Shown here: positions 11,181-23,871 of the stretch, one piece after another
Numbering within the stretch: the first letter of the stretch is position 1
Layout: each line of letters begins with the position of its first letter
Source of the DNA: Circinella umbellata
Lineage: Eukaryota; Mucoromycota; Mucoromycetes; Mucorales; Lichtheimiaceae
Direction: 5' to 3'
Length of the DNA: 64,000 nucleotides
NCBI GenBank assembly: GCA_025093555.1
Contig: JAIWNF010000078.1
Coordinates: 1-64,000 of the forward strand
Notes under the pieces: model-generated
Told to the model about the DNA's origin: nothing
Seen by the model: the letters and a program-made list of their open reading frames with translations, nothing else
Database searches by the model: none
Translations under genes and position numbers: made by a program

Positions 11181-13437
11181 GGGGTTCCTGACCCCGAATG
11201 GCGCTTCGCAATTGGTAGTGAACATGCTCAAGGCTGTATAATAGTTTTTCAGTTAAAATATATGTTTTGTTAGAGTAGGTCTGTTAAATATTCGACAACA
11301 GAGAGAACTATAAGTTCTGTGTGATTTTAATATAATAGATTACTGTTTATTCAAACATTATGTAACTTCTTTTACAACTTATGCGATTGCTATCCGTAGT
11401 TAAAGAATCCCAATCAATATCACGTTTATTCATATTGTAGCCCTAAAACAATACCAAGAGTCGTTATTAGTACCATGTAGAAAGATAAAAAAAAAAGGAC
11501 AGCTTACAGTTATTTCTCTGGAATAGCTAGTTTCTTTGAATGCTGACATGGTAAGTGATTTCACGTCGTAGAATATTGCGAAATATGGGTTGGGTTTCTG
11601 CTGTTCTAGAGTGAACCCAACGGATTAAACAAAAATTAAAATTCGCTCGATTCAAAAGAGTTTTTTCGCCCCCAATGGACTCTCCAAGTGAACCGTTGAA
11701 TCTAGTAAAATCTAAATTTAAAGTTAACAGTGTCGAAATCTCGAGAGCTTTAGGCTGTTTCACTAAATTAGAAATTTCATTCGAAGATCAACACAATTGT
11801 TGGGCATGATTGATTCCTCCAGCAATCGTAAGTATTCTGAGATACTATAGCTTGACCATATGAAACGTTTATTTATTCTTCTTTTTACCTTTAATACTAT
11901 ATTATACAAATAGAATAACAAAAAGAAAATGCATACAATTGATTACGTATTATGAAAAAAATAGTTAATCTTTTACAATAATAAACAAAATATTATGCGT
12001 CATCCAGTCTGGTTTGTTCTTACAACAATAATACTTGTTTAAACCAAGTTTATAGCATGAATTATTTATTTAATGATACGTATACATATTTTCAATTTCT
12101 TTTACAACACCTAATAAGAAGCTTATATAATTTATATACATAAGTAAGTTGAATATTCAAACGTTGATACATTTAAGAATCTTAAAAAGTAATAACAATA
12201 ACATAGACGACAATAAAGAAAAAGAGAAGACATGTGTCTGTTGAAAGATCAGTGCTTTTATTATACTAAAAACAACATTTTATATCTTTATTTCAGAGAA
12301 GTCAACAAACTTAGGATGATCACGATATTGCTAGACATACCTGTTCTATATGAAGGGAGGAAATGGAATCGCCTTTATACAACGAAAAGCAATATTACTT
12401 GTTGAAAATAATATAATAACCAAACCGTCAATAAGTATGCCCATGTTAATACTTAAAAAATATCAAGCAAGTTTTTCCCAATGACAACTATAAAATCATC
12501 AACTCTTTAGCGCTTGAAAAAGCAAACAACAAAGAGGATACTGCTTTGAATGCTTGTTTCGTAAGAATATTTACCAATTGACTTATATTTCTTTTATAAT
12601 AAAAACCAGTTTTTTAAGAATGTGGCCTGGGTAACATGTGTATGTGTAACCACATAGTTTTTTGCAAAGCAGTATTCTATCCCAGGGCAAACTAAATTCT
12701 AATAACAAACGAAAACCTTCTAGATCATTATAACAAACAATAAAAAACACTTTTAAATACATCTTTGTGCTTCCTTTTTTTTTTGTCTCAATACTTTTCG
12801 ACAAGTAAATAAAGTCTACGATGACACATGGTAGAAAAGATGCCTGTATCTACATTATTCTATTTTTTTTATAGCGAATAAAGAAAACCGTTATTTGTCG
12901 AAGAGCCCAAAGTTACATCGTCCCAAAAAAAAAACAAGGAACAAATGTAATAGTTTACGGAGGGTTTGATTATTTAATAACTTGATACTTCAGCAGAAGA
13001 TACTCTTGAGTAAATGTGCCGTCTGTTACACAAAATCAAGAAACGATCTTGGTCGATTCTGGATTGACATTCCGTTTTAAGATAGCAAGTAAGGGAAAAA
13101 GAAGTCATCTATCATTACCATTTATCATTTCACTATTATTGTGTATTTTAAAATTTATAAAAACAGTGAGTTCCACTTTGTAGGAGTTAATATAATATTG
13201 AGGGCTCCCCTGGTGAATAAAAGAGTAAAAAAAATTGTCGTAACAATAGTAAAATAGTTTATTGGCCAAATAAGTCAATTAGTATGCAAAGAACAGTGAT
13301 TGAAAAAAAGCAGGGTCGGGTCACAACAGTAACAATGAAAGGTTGAGTTTATACTTTTCTTTGTTCTTACTGCTACGCCTTTGGGGATTTCATTTTACTT
13401 TTCTGTCTTCTTTACTCTTCTCACTGCGATATATAAT
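11181..13437. other. Intergenic, no gene recognised
   Basis: Open frames such as the minus-strand one at 11527-11763 lack splice context or recognisable motifs. The final 100 bases are pyrimidine-rich and precede the coiled-coil gene, so they probably hold its promoter and leader. Confidence 0.4.
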
Positions 13438-14905
13438 ATGGAACAAAATATTATCCCAATGATAACAGAAACTAGTACAGATATTACTGGTAGTACACCA
13501 ATACCAAGAACAACATATCAACAAGTTACTGAAGCACTCAACTTTTGTGAACGTGCCATAACTAAACAACGCGTAAAGTTCCAACAAATTATAACAGAAG
13601 GTCAACAATGTATAAGTCAAAAAAACATTCAAAATCAACAACTACAAAACGAATTGAAATTAGTAAAAAGACAAAATAGCGCATTAGTAGCGCAGCAAGC
13701 TTACAACGAACAATGGCAAACTGAAATTCAAATCTTAAGACAAACAAATAGTCAATTGCAAACTGAAATGACATTACAAAAAAAACAAATGAATAATGAG
13801 CAAATAAATAATGAACAACTCTGTACCGAAATTAATATGTTTAGAAAAGTAAATGAACATTTAAAAGCTGAAAATGAAGTTTTAGGACAAGCTAATGAAC
13901 AGTTACAAAAAAAATGTGCAGAGTTGGAACATGTGCAACACTTTAAAACTCATTATTTTCAACTGAGTCAAATGATTGTAAATACACTCGGTCTGGCAAC
14001 AACCACAACATCAACAACAGTTAAAGAACGAGAAGAACGATCATTACCGTCACCATCTTTGTCAATAACAAGTAACCATAGTGATGAAACATGCAGTACT
14101 TACTTTTTAATCGATATTCATGATATGGAGGATCAAATTAAAAATCAACAAAAAAAGAACAATAAAATATTAAAAGATTTAATGGATATGCAGTTCGAAT
14201 TGGGTCAAGTAAAACATGAACTATTCCAAGAACGCGAAAATATCAGAACGTTTACACAACACCATCATGTCACAACAAAATCATTACAAAGTCAACTTGA
14301 TCTTGCCATGGAGACCCGTACAACTTTGACAACTCAAAACACAAATTTACATCACAGAATGAATGTATTAAAAATCAAGTTGGACAAAGTTATTAAAGAA
14401 GATCAAGAAAAATTAAAGTTTCAAAAGAAACAGCAAGAAGAAATAGGACGACAAAATCAAATGATGTGTAATTTGAAAGCAGAGGTAATATATTATGTGC
14501 TTCTTGTGTATATATATAGAAATACGTGGTCTGTATCCACATGTATATTATAGTAAGAAAGAGGATGAGGGATAAGAATTGCTTTATGTTACTAAAACAT
14601 CACACATCTATTTTTAACAAATTATTTTAAATATGATACAGAATCAAAAAATCATAATTGAATATGAATTAACCAAAGTAGCATTAGAATCCACTGAAAA
14701 AGATTTATATGAACTTCAATCTAGATTTGGTAAATACTTCTATTGTTCATATATTACACTGATTTATCATCATTATTTATTAATCCACCGTTATTTACTT
14801 TATGTATCAGATGAATTATATTACAAGTATTATAATGAATATCAACAGTACCAACAAAACTATGCTAGTTATTATCAGCAATACGCCAATAAAGGAAAAC
14901 AATAA
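13438..14905 (+). CDS. Gln/Asn-rich coiled-coil protein, unrecognised
   Basis: There are three exons: 13438-14484, 14642-14729 and 14811-14905. They give 409 residues, with GT-AG introns whose phases match. I chose the ATG at 13438 because the in-frame upstream ATG at 13381 adds only a hydrophobic leader encoded by the pyrimidine-rich promoter tract; that longer form (428 aa) remains possible. From about residue 30 to 180 the protein is almost continuous Gln/Asn/Glu/Lys-rich heptad-like sequence. A Ser/Thr-rich linker (about 185-215) follows, then a second coiled coil (about 230-370), and a Tyr/Gln-rich tail containing YYNEYQQYQQNYASYYQQ. There is no enzyme motif or membrane segment. A filament-like, scaffold or condensate-forming role would fit, but nothing in the sequence shows the function. 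No close neighbour suggests a pathway. Confidence 0.75.
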
Positions 14906-15606
14906 AAATTATAACAGCAATTATGTTTATACTAGTACTAATAGGAGTTATAGTAAAAATAATAATGTTTGTATATACGTACGTACATAAAAAAAGTAAG
15001 AATTTGTAAGTAGATACGTAGTATGTTTTAAATAAAATGAAGCAATAATTTGTAAGTAGATACGTAGTATATTCTAAATAAAATGAAGCAATAATTTGAA
15101 GAAGGTTTATTGATACGTTCGTAAGTTATATATTCATTAATATTACAGAATATTTACTCATGTGTGAATACTTGTATGATAGAAGCAGGAAGAATCCAAA
15201 AGTCTCAAGCATGACAGATGTTATAAATACGTAAGAGAATAAAAACTATATATTAATCTACAAAACAACAAAAAAAACTACCTATTTATATTAGCAAATC
15301 CGATACTCTTCTATTAAAAAGGACTATTCTTGAAACAAAAAAAACAAAGATATGAATCATTTTGGTGAATTGATTTACATATTGCTATATATATAAAAAA
15401 AAAAGAATCCACAGCTACTATTTGTAATTTGATAGTACATCTTTTTATGCTGACTCTTCTTTTATGCTAATAAACTTTGTTTGACTAATTGACTCTCCAC
15501 GAACTAACTATTTTATAACCGCGCCCAAAAGCGCGACCCTTTTCGAATTTTAGGAGAATTTCGTGTCTTTTTTTTTAACTACTTGTCGCGTTCCCCTTAA
15601 GTAAAA
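14906..15606. other. Intergenic with a 46-bp tandem duplication
   Basis: This is the 3' flank of the coiled-coil gene and the upstream region of the histone chaperone gene. It contains the 46-bp duplication at 15001-15092 and, near 15550-15590, a pyrimidine-rich tract before the next start codon. Confidence 0.5.
15001..15092. repeat. 46-bp direct tandem duplication
   Basis: Units at 15001-15046 and 15047-15092 both begin AATTTGTAAGTAGATACGTA and end AATGAAGCAAT. They differ at only a few positions, and the start of a third unit (AATTTG) follows. The repeat lies in the probable 3' untranslated or flanking region of the coiled-coil gene and is consistent with replication slippage. Confidence 0.85.
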
Positions 15607-17063
15607 ATGTCTACATCAGCAACCGATTCTAAACAAAAAGCACAAACATTATATAAAGAAGGAACTACTGCACTTTCTTCAAATGATTATGAAACAAGTG
15701 TTGAAAAACTTGGTGAAGCTTGTCAATTACTGTAAGTCTAAATCTTTTTTTTTTTGCTCTTTACAATATAATATAATCCAACCGATCCCAACATAGATAT
15801 TACATACAGACCACATGTAAACCTGTTTATTTTTTTTCTTACATTCTTATTGTTTTTCTCAATTTTCTCTTTTTTTTTCATTAAATAAAATTAGAGACTC
15901 AATCAATGGTGAATTGGCACCAGAAAATGGGGATGCTTATTTTGCTTATGGTCGAGCATTATTACAAAGTGCTATTCAACAAAATACAGTATTAGGTGAA
16001 TCAGGCCAAGATAGTAAAGCTGCTGATGTCGTTCCTAGTCATTCACAAGACCCTTCGACTGGTAAGACATATATATATATATATATATATTTCATATTTT
16101 TATGTATGATATAGAGAAAAATTTAATTATAAATATATATATATATGCATATAGCTCCTCAAAGTAGTAAGTTTCATTTTGAGGATGATGCTGCAGAACA
16201 AGATGATGAAGATGATGAAGAAGGTGAACAAAATCAACAGGATGATGAATTTGAAACAGCTTGGGATATTTTGGATATTGCTCGAGTCATATATGAAAAG
16301 TCTGAAGATAAGGAAGTACGCTTAAAGTTATCCGATGTACATTTATGTCTTGCTGATGTTTCAGTAGAAACAGGTAATTAATAATAATAATAAAGAAAAG
16401 GAGAACAGTATATCTCATCTATGGATTATTATTATTCTTTTTATAATAATAGAAAAATTTGATAATGCATTACCAGATTATCAAAAGGCATTGGAGATTA
16501 AAAAGGAATGCTTAAAAGAAGATGATAGACAATTGGCTGAAGCTTATTATAAATATGCTTTAGCATTGGAATTTTCAACATCGGAATCGGATAAAGCTGA
16601 ATCACAAATTAAGGCTGCCATTGATGTATTCAAAAAACGTATAACTACCTTGGAAGAACAAGATCAAGGCAAAGGAAAAGGAAAAGCAGTTGAAGAAGAT
16701 AAAAACTCTCTATCAGATAATAATAAAGAAATTATTGAAATTAAAGAATTGATGCAAGATTTAAATGAAAAAGTAAGTGAATTTTGTTCTTTGTCTTTGA
16801 CCCCCATTAATATAACTTATTGATTTTATTTAATTTCCTTTTATGATAATATATAGTTGGAAGAATTGACTAATCAGCAAAAGACAGAAAAAGAAGCTGA
16901 AGCATTATTAAAAAGTCTTTTGGGTGGTTCATCAACAAATGCTAGTAGCAATAATAACGCTCAGCCTGCCACAGTGAATGATTTATCAAATTTGATTAAA
17001 CGCAAAAAGCGTACGGATGAAGATGATAAGAAAGATGAAAGTGATAAAAAACAAAAACAATAA
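15607..17063 (+). CDS. NASP/Hif1/Sim3-type histone chaperone (SHNi-TPR)
   Basis: There are five exons (15607-15731, 15895-16061, 16155-16373, 16453-16772, 16857-17063) encoding 345 residues. A first TPR-like unit (about 10-45) reads AQTLYKEGTTALSSNDYETS, followed by NGDAYFAYGRALLQSAI. A strongly acidic stretch (about residues 103-125, DDEDDEEGEQ) interrupts TPR 2, the signature arrangement of NASP-family chaperones. TPR 3 and 4 follow, including DNALPDYQKALEIKKECL and QLAEAYYKYALALEFS, which match the SHNi-TPR motif. The Lys-rich C-terminus (IKRKKRTDEDDKK) looks like a nuclear localisation signal. Family members bind H3-H4 and, in yeast, act with the Hat1 acetyltransferase. Intron 2 carries a (TA)n tract. 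Family assignment is firm; the choice between the Hif1 and Sim3 roles is not. Confidence 0.92.
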
Positions 17064-18402
17064 ATAAGTAAATCCATATATGATACTATTCTTTAGGCAT
17101 TTATATTCTATGTTACACACATATTCTTTTTTTTTTTTTTGGTTGCAATATGCTTTTATTTAACATATTAAATTAGAATGCAAGAAGTTAAACATGGCAA
17201 CATGACCACTCTAATATATCAATTAAATTGGAAATAGTTGATATTGTAGGTTACATATATATATTCTAATAATATTACTAGGATCAGAAATAACTTGCTA
17301 TTTATAGTGAGTATGATCTATGTTATGAATAACATTGATGGGCAGTAACAGACTCTAAAGAAATCATACACATACTTGGGAATAATTTACAAGATACCTC
17401 AATATAAACCGGATAAATAACCGGGGGATTATAAGGCCGCAAATTTTGATTAGATGCTTTTGATTTTTTTTGATAGATTTGCATAAAACAGAATGAATGT
17501 GCGCCATCTTGTCTATATAATTTATGATGAGCAGATTATAACCTAGTGGTAATATATATTATACTTGATTGATTTAAAAGAGTTTATTTTCATTATTTAA
17601 TGGTTTCATGATGGCAAACAAAACAGAAAGAGTCGTACACTGGTACGTACTATTTGTAATTATTCAAGATTATTCTAAAGTTAAACTTTCGGTTTCTTAA
17701 TTGTTTGTTATATGACACACATTTTATATTAGGTATTGTCAATATTAATAATTTATTCTATTTTCTATTTTAATTCAGCTTAGATAGGTATGTTTTCCCA
17801 TTATTATAATTTGATCGAGTATAGTAATATACTTTTTCGTTGCTATGGCTATTTTCTTGTATTAAAAAAAAAGATAGCATTACTATTTGTAATATATAAA
17901 TACTGCTATCACTATGGATACCTTATCTGAAAAGTAATAGATTTTTATCGATTACATAGAGGAATTTGCTCCTGACTAATCACTTACAAATCTAATATTA
18001 CAACTCAACTTGAGCAATACGTAATGATAATAATAATCAACCGAGGGAAAAAAAGACGTTTTCTTTTATAATAAAAGTTAATAATCAAGTTGAGTAAAAT
18101 ATTATGTATCATATTGATTTTTGTCATGACAAAGAATTTGTTTTTCAGAAAAAAAAAGTGTGAAAAAAGGAAACTTAAAAGAATTAAAGTTGATGATAAT
18201 TGGCTCCATATTTAGGGTTCTATGTCATTTGTCATCATGAAAATCTCATTCGCAATAAGGCCGGATTGATTTTCCCCCGATTAAAACAGTTTTGGTCCGA
18301 CTCAATCAATTTCTCCAGCACTTTCTATTCAACCCTGAATTTATTATCCCTTTTTTTTTTTTTCTTTTTTTATTCCCTAAAAAAAAAAAGAGAACTCAAA
18401 AG
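17064..18402. other. Intergenic, promoter side of riboflavin kinase
   Basis: No coding evidence. Poly-T/poly-A tracts at about 18351-18390 lie just upstream of the riboflavin kinase start and probably belong to its core promoter or leader. Confidence 0.4.
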
Positions 18403-19176
18403 ATGTCTGGTGAACTCAATCCCGATCGTCCTCTTATTGTTGGTCCAGAAAATCCAGAAAGTCCTTATCCTCACACTGTAACTGGAAAGGTTGTAAGTGG
18501 TTTTGGTAGAGGTTCAAAGGAATTAGGCATTCCAACTGGTAAGTTGTTCTTTTCTAAATTTTTGACATGATTATTATTAAAAAAAAAGAGGGATTATAAA
18601 CTTGCTAAAAAAAATTGACGTTTTTTTTTGTAAACTAGCCAATTTGTCAGAGGAAGCACTTGAAGCAATGTGTACAGAATTTACAACAGGTGTTTATTAT
18701 GGTTGGGTACAGATTGGAGAGAAAGGATCAGAAGTATACCCCATGGTGATGAGTTTGGGTTGGAATCCTTATTATAAGAATGAAAAACGTTCAGCTGTAT
18801 GTATATTATTATTATTATCTACTATATATATGTTATGAAAGAAGGGAAATAATTGATATACTAAAGAATGTTATTTGATAGGAGGTACATATTATTCATG
18901 AATTTGCTGAAGACTTTTATGGAATTGACATTCGTGTTATTGTACTTGGATACGTTCGACCAGAACAAAACTATCCATCATTAGGTAAAAAGAAATGATT
19001 AGGTTTATAAAATGTGATGAAAGGGAAGAAAGAAATCTAACATAAATATTTATATATTTAATAATTTAGATGCCCTTATTCGAGATATCCGAACTGATGT
19101 TGAAGTAGCAAAGAAATCTCTTCAACGTCCAGCTTATGAAGCATTCAAAAAGAATGAACTTTTTACCAAACAATAG
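18403..19176 (+). CDS. FMN1: Riboflavin kinase (ATP:riboflavin 5'-phosphotransferase)
   Basis: There are four exons (18403-18538, 18639-18796, 18882-18984, 19070-19176) encoding 167 residues, the usual length for a monofunctional eukaryotic riboflavin kinase. It phosphorylates riboflavin to FMN. Conserved elements are [20 protein letters not shown], which holds the glycine-rich loop and the PT(A)N metal/nucleotide motif completed across intron 1; [26 protein letters not shown]; and [13 protein letters not shown], which carries the catalytic Glu region. All junctions keep phase. No FAD synthetase domain is fused, as is normal in fungi. The protein lacks an obvious targeting signal, although family members can be mitochondrial or microsomal. 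The next gene lies tail-to-tail on the other strand. Confidence 0.95.
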
Positions 19177-19835
19177 GTTATTTTGTTGGAAAAAGGAATT
19201 TTGTTTATTTTTTTTATACATAAGAACCCTCCCTCCCCTCTATATGGAACACTATAATTTTTTATAAGATATATTTTTTTATATATATAGAATGTACATA
19301 ATATGATTTTTAAATTATGTTCCATAAAAAAATTCATTATTATAATAAAATGATGTGATTTTTTTATATATTTTTTTAGAAAAAAAAAAGGAGAAAAAGG
19401 TTGATGATATGTATATAATAGGTATTGGGATAGAATGTATATAATACTTTTTTGAAGTGGAAAAGGAATTTTGTTGAATGGGTGGTAACAAGATCAATTA
19501 TATGTTTGGGTGGGGGAGGAGAGGGTTTAGCATGCATAAAAAAACAGTCGTGTTGATTAAAAGTGAAACATTCATTTAACCAATGAACCTTTTGTTCTGA
19601 AAAAAAAAACACCCCGCACTTGAATACGGTGCTATAAGTTTACACTCAATGTAATTAAATGATAAAAGGAAGACTTTTTTTTTCTTCGCTACCTATCCAA
19701 TGACTTATTACACAAAAAAATATCTTTAATATCATGAGATAAACTATATTACAATTCATCAGCTAGATAGCCTTTCAATTATCCTTAATTTATTTATTCT
19801 TGATAATCACAGTAACTTTTGATATTATTACATAT

Positions 19836-21257
19836 TTAATCCATTTTCATCATTTTTTGCTTTTCTGCAACAATTGAATCGACTTGTACACCACCCATCA
19901 TTTTAGCCAAAGAAATTACTAAATCATTCATCTTACGTACACCGAAGAATATAGGGATTTTGTTGGGAGCAGATAAATCAGTAGGAATTCCTTTACCCGA
20001 TGTCAATGGCTGCCCATAAGGCGTTGCTGGTTTGGGTGTTGCCATGGTAGCCATAATTACATACTAATCAATATTATTATTATTTTTGTTAAAACAATGA
20101 GTTAATAATGTATTAAATAAAAGAAGGTGATCCATAATTAATTGTTCCTTTTTTTACTTACAAAGGGATATAAGATACCAAAGATAGCACCAGAATGTAA
20201 TGTTGTCAAGAAAAACGTTAAAGCAGTAATAGGTGTACCTAATTTTTAACATGTTGTAAAATAGGGATGAGTATATATACACATGATGTATTTCATTGTA
20301 TATTAGTTCTTCATCTTACCGAAGCCCAAAAAGTATGCCCAATGTTCTTCAAGATATGTCAAACGATGTTCCAATGTCCATCCCATATATAACCATTTAT
20401 ATCTATTTCGTATATTTATATGATTATATGCGAACATAATATGTTGATTAGATATAAAGAACAATGTATATGATAATTTTTCTCATTAATCATGAAAGTT
20501 AATACTTACTCGAAAGCATAGTAAGCCATAATAGCACAATTCATAAAAAATGAAAGGAAAGGACCAGCATGTGGAATCAACGATCGTAAAATGGCAGCAA
20601 ATATACCGCAATTGATATAGAAAATGGTGGTATAAATCATGGATGCCATACTTTGTACAATATTTGTAGAGCCAGGAGTTGTGCGTGGATGAGCTTTAGC
20701 TTGCTTTTCAAATGCTTTTTCTGCTATAGGTGTAAAGAATTTGCCGTTTATAACCAAAAGTGCAATATACATTGGAAATCCAGTAATATTCTATAATAAT
20801 AATAATAATAAATAAAAAGATGTCAAGATTCTCCCCCACATCCATTTATGGCAATAAAAAAATTCCATTTTTTTTTCTTATATTTAGCAACTATAATTTT
20901 ATTCTTTACCGCATAGGAACACCCTAATAGACGATGTTCGGGTCCATTATAAAAAGTCTCGAGAATTAAAAGACCACCAAAAAATACAACACCATTAAGG
21001 AAAAGTGACTTGAATAAGGACTTTTGAACAGTAGAGGATCTGAGAAATACATATATTAGTTTATTCATATCGAACCGTGTTAAAAATAAATAATAATGTC
21101 AAAACCTCCTTCACCATTATATTGAAAATTAAAATAAAAAAAATGAAACTTACGAATAAAAAAGAATAAAAGTTTTTGGCCAGTTAAAAGCTTGTTCAAC
21201 ACCGTTAAGATAATAGCCCCAATGTTGAGCAAGTGGAGATTGTGTAGAAGTGGCCAT
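19836..21257 (-). CDS. EI24-family multi-pass membrane protein
   Basis: Six exons on the minus strand (21154-21257, 20910-21039, 20510-20790, 20320-20402, 20162-20238, 19836-20063) give 300 residues. Hydrophobic segments lie around residues 45-60, 80-95, 115-135 and 140-170. The signature is EYKWLYMGWTLEHRLTYLEE followed by HWAYFLGFGTPITALTFF. This matches the EI24 motif in which an aromatic residue, W and an MxxRL-type helix precede a W-YF-GFG-P block. EI24 proteins are ER membrane proteins linked in animals to autophagy and apoptosis. The fungal role is less clear. The short hydrophilic C-terminal tail contains PATPYGQPLTSG. The ATG at 21257 is chosen because it lies in the first open frame with correct splicing. 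An internal ATG in the last exon is not a start. Confidence 0.85.
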
Positions 21258-23144
21258 TTATAGATTAAAATAAAGAGGGGAGAAGACTCTCTTATGAAAC
21301 ACCCAACAACACAGTGCTGCAAAAGAACGAAAAAAAAGGGGGAATGAAATAAAATTTCCAGATTAAAATTTGTTGACAATCACTTTTTAAAAACGGCAGG
21401 TGTATTTTAGCTACATGATTCACTTTCTTTACAGGACCGGTTAATATTATAATAAATATAATGAAAGCTTCATTAGTTATGTGAAATGTTCAAATATATT
21501 CTAAATTCTAATGAATGATGGTACGTAATATAAACAAATCACACTTTATTAGCACTACTGCTATATTCATCGTTTTAGCGAGGAGTAAACTAATATTACT
21601 CATAATATCGGCTCTCAGGCAGCGATGAAGGTGTCAATCAAATGTTAGTAAATGATTATTATTGTTGGTGTCTAAAGATAAACATAAGTTACGTACGTAG
21701 TAAAAGTGAAAACCCTGAATTCGTGTACGTACCATGGTTTTAAGCTTGAAAATTTATATTTTGTCATGTTGATACCAGGATCAACACTATCCTCGTAGTA
21801 GTATATATATGGGTTTAGTCAAATTGGATCGCAAGTTCGGTTATTTTAACTCTTTGAAGAGATTTCAATCTGGCAAATCTTTACTATAATTTATTTATTA
21901 CCCTTATCATTGTATATTCTTTCTTATCCATCCTATTAATTTGTGCCACTTTTCTTAAGTCGTCTTTTTTGTACCTACCTTTTGTTTCAACGTTCCACTT
22001 AATTTACTGATGATTATTATTTTATATTGAGTAATTGCTACGTAAATATTAAAGTTCATACATAAAAATAAATAATAAAGCTCGCATAATTATCTGGAAA
22101 ATAGTACATGATCATACCTACAAAAAAATTATATGCACTTATAATAAAGGCTTTTTTTAGAATCACTATCATGTATTTCGATAATGTCATGTTAGCGTTT
22201 AAAAGTAGACGCTGGTGAATTTTTTTGAACGAATAAATAAGCATATCATACAATTCTCTTTTATATTTCGATTCCATTACATTAACTGATTAGTAATATC
22301 GTATATTATACTACTATTGCATAAGCTCTAACATGTAATCCACAAAAAAAGGTAATACCTGGAACATCATAATAGTCTGACAAGAAGAAAAATAAACGAC
22401 CAATTAATAGGATATAATTGGTGTGGTAGAAGCTGATTATGTTACGTACAGGACAAATAATTTCATTATCATAAAATAAGTCATAGGATATAATCCATGC
22501 TTTCTTTTCCCGTAATATGTACAAATCTTAATTTTTATTCAAAGGATACCTATCGTCTAAGAAGAATTTATTAATTACAAAAAAAGCTATGTATTTACTG
22601 TATACTATAGTTGATTATGCTCTTTTATACCAGCATTACCTATGAACATGACATAGCGCTTTATGTAAATCGAACATAATAACCCGTAATAACATTGAAT
22701 CTATATTCTTTATTTGAAAAAAAAAAAAAAAAGAACCTTTATCTTCAATGTAAAGCAATGCGTGTTTATAATTATTAAGCTCCTCAAACATGTCAAATTC
22801 AACTTATAATAGATAAATGTATATTTATTAATGCATATCAGAAGTAGGAGTTTACTATAATTGATGCCATTTTTTTTCTGTTTACACTTTGTGCAAAATA
22901 ATAATAACCATTCTTTTTTTAAAAAGTAAAGGAGTGAAATACCACGTGATTCATCTAAATAAGAAAAAAAAAAGCGTTCGATTTGTTTGTGCAACAGGTC
23001 TGTTGACTATAAGATTGTATATAACCGAATAATAATAATAATAATAATATTTCCCTCCCTTTTTCTTATTTATTTATTCCTTTTTCTTCTTCTCCGTAGT
23101 TTTTTCTTCTTCTTCTGCAAAAACACATTTATTGTATACACACT
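21258..23144. other. Divergent intergenic region between the EI24 homologue and PMP3
   Basis: I saw no coding frame with support in about 1.9 kb. Close to PMP3 (23020-23130) there are ATA trinucleotide repeats and pyrimidine-rich tracts typical of promoters and leaders in this window. Confidence 0.45.
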
Positions 23145-23600
23145 ATGTCAGTTTATTCGGGTCGTGATATTGCATTATTCGTAGTAGCTTTCTTCTTTCC
23201 ACCTTTAGCTATCTTAGTTAAACGTGGTTGTGGTATTGACTTTTTGATTAATATTTGCTTATGGGCTCTTGGCGCTGGTAAGGTTTCTTTTTGTACAAAA
23301 AAAAGTGAAAGTGAAAACAAAAGAAGTAAAAACTAAATCTACCTAATTATATAAACGTTTCATATAAAAAAAAAGTTCCCGGTATTATTCATGCATTTTA
23401 CATTGTACATAAGCATAACGATAATTTTGAAGATCTTGAACGAGGTGGTTTACAATATCAACAGGTTCCTTCTGAAGAACCAAGCCGGGTCGCATATGGT
23501 GCTACGAATGCAGGTAAAAAAAAGATAACCTATATATTTTAGATATTTGTGCTATGCGAAAATTTAACTTACCTATTTATTATCAATAGATCATCAATAA
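23145..23600 (+). CDS. PMP3: Plasma membrane proteolipid 3 (PMP3/UPF0057 family)
   Basis: There are three exons: 23145-23277, 23376-23513 and the tiny 23590-23600, which adds Asp-His-Gln-stop. The product is 93 residues. Two hydrophobic helices make up the first half. Helix 1 and the loop contain FFFPPLAILVKRGCGIDFL, the family hallmark, and helix 2 contains LINICLWALGAVPGIIHAFY. A hydrophilic tail of about 35 residues follows, longer than in yeast Pmp3 (55 aa) but common in other fungal paralogues. Family members sit in the plasma membrane and affect membrane potential and cation tolerance. If the last intron is retained, the frame reads on to an alternative stop after KKKITYIF, so the exact C-terminus is uncertain. 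Confidence 0.93.
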
Positions 23601-23871
23601 TGTATAATATAATATCATATCATTTTACCAAAACATACACTTTTTAAAATATAAATTTGATTATATTGTATAACCAATATAACCTGCAATCTCATCCCAT
23701 TTTTTAAGTATGACATTCAAAAATAAACCCATCAAACTTTCCAAAGTCCAATCCTTTCTATCACAAATAATACGTATTCACATAACAACAAATAATACAT
23801 CTTTTCAATAATTATTATTCTTTTAAAAACAAGCGTGGCAAAAGATATTTTTTTATTTAAGACCAATTTTT

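Noticed and set aside
11527..11763. 78-codon minus-strand frame that might be a transposase remnant
   Set aside because: No catalytic triad, no inverted ends nearby, and no recognisable family residues.
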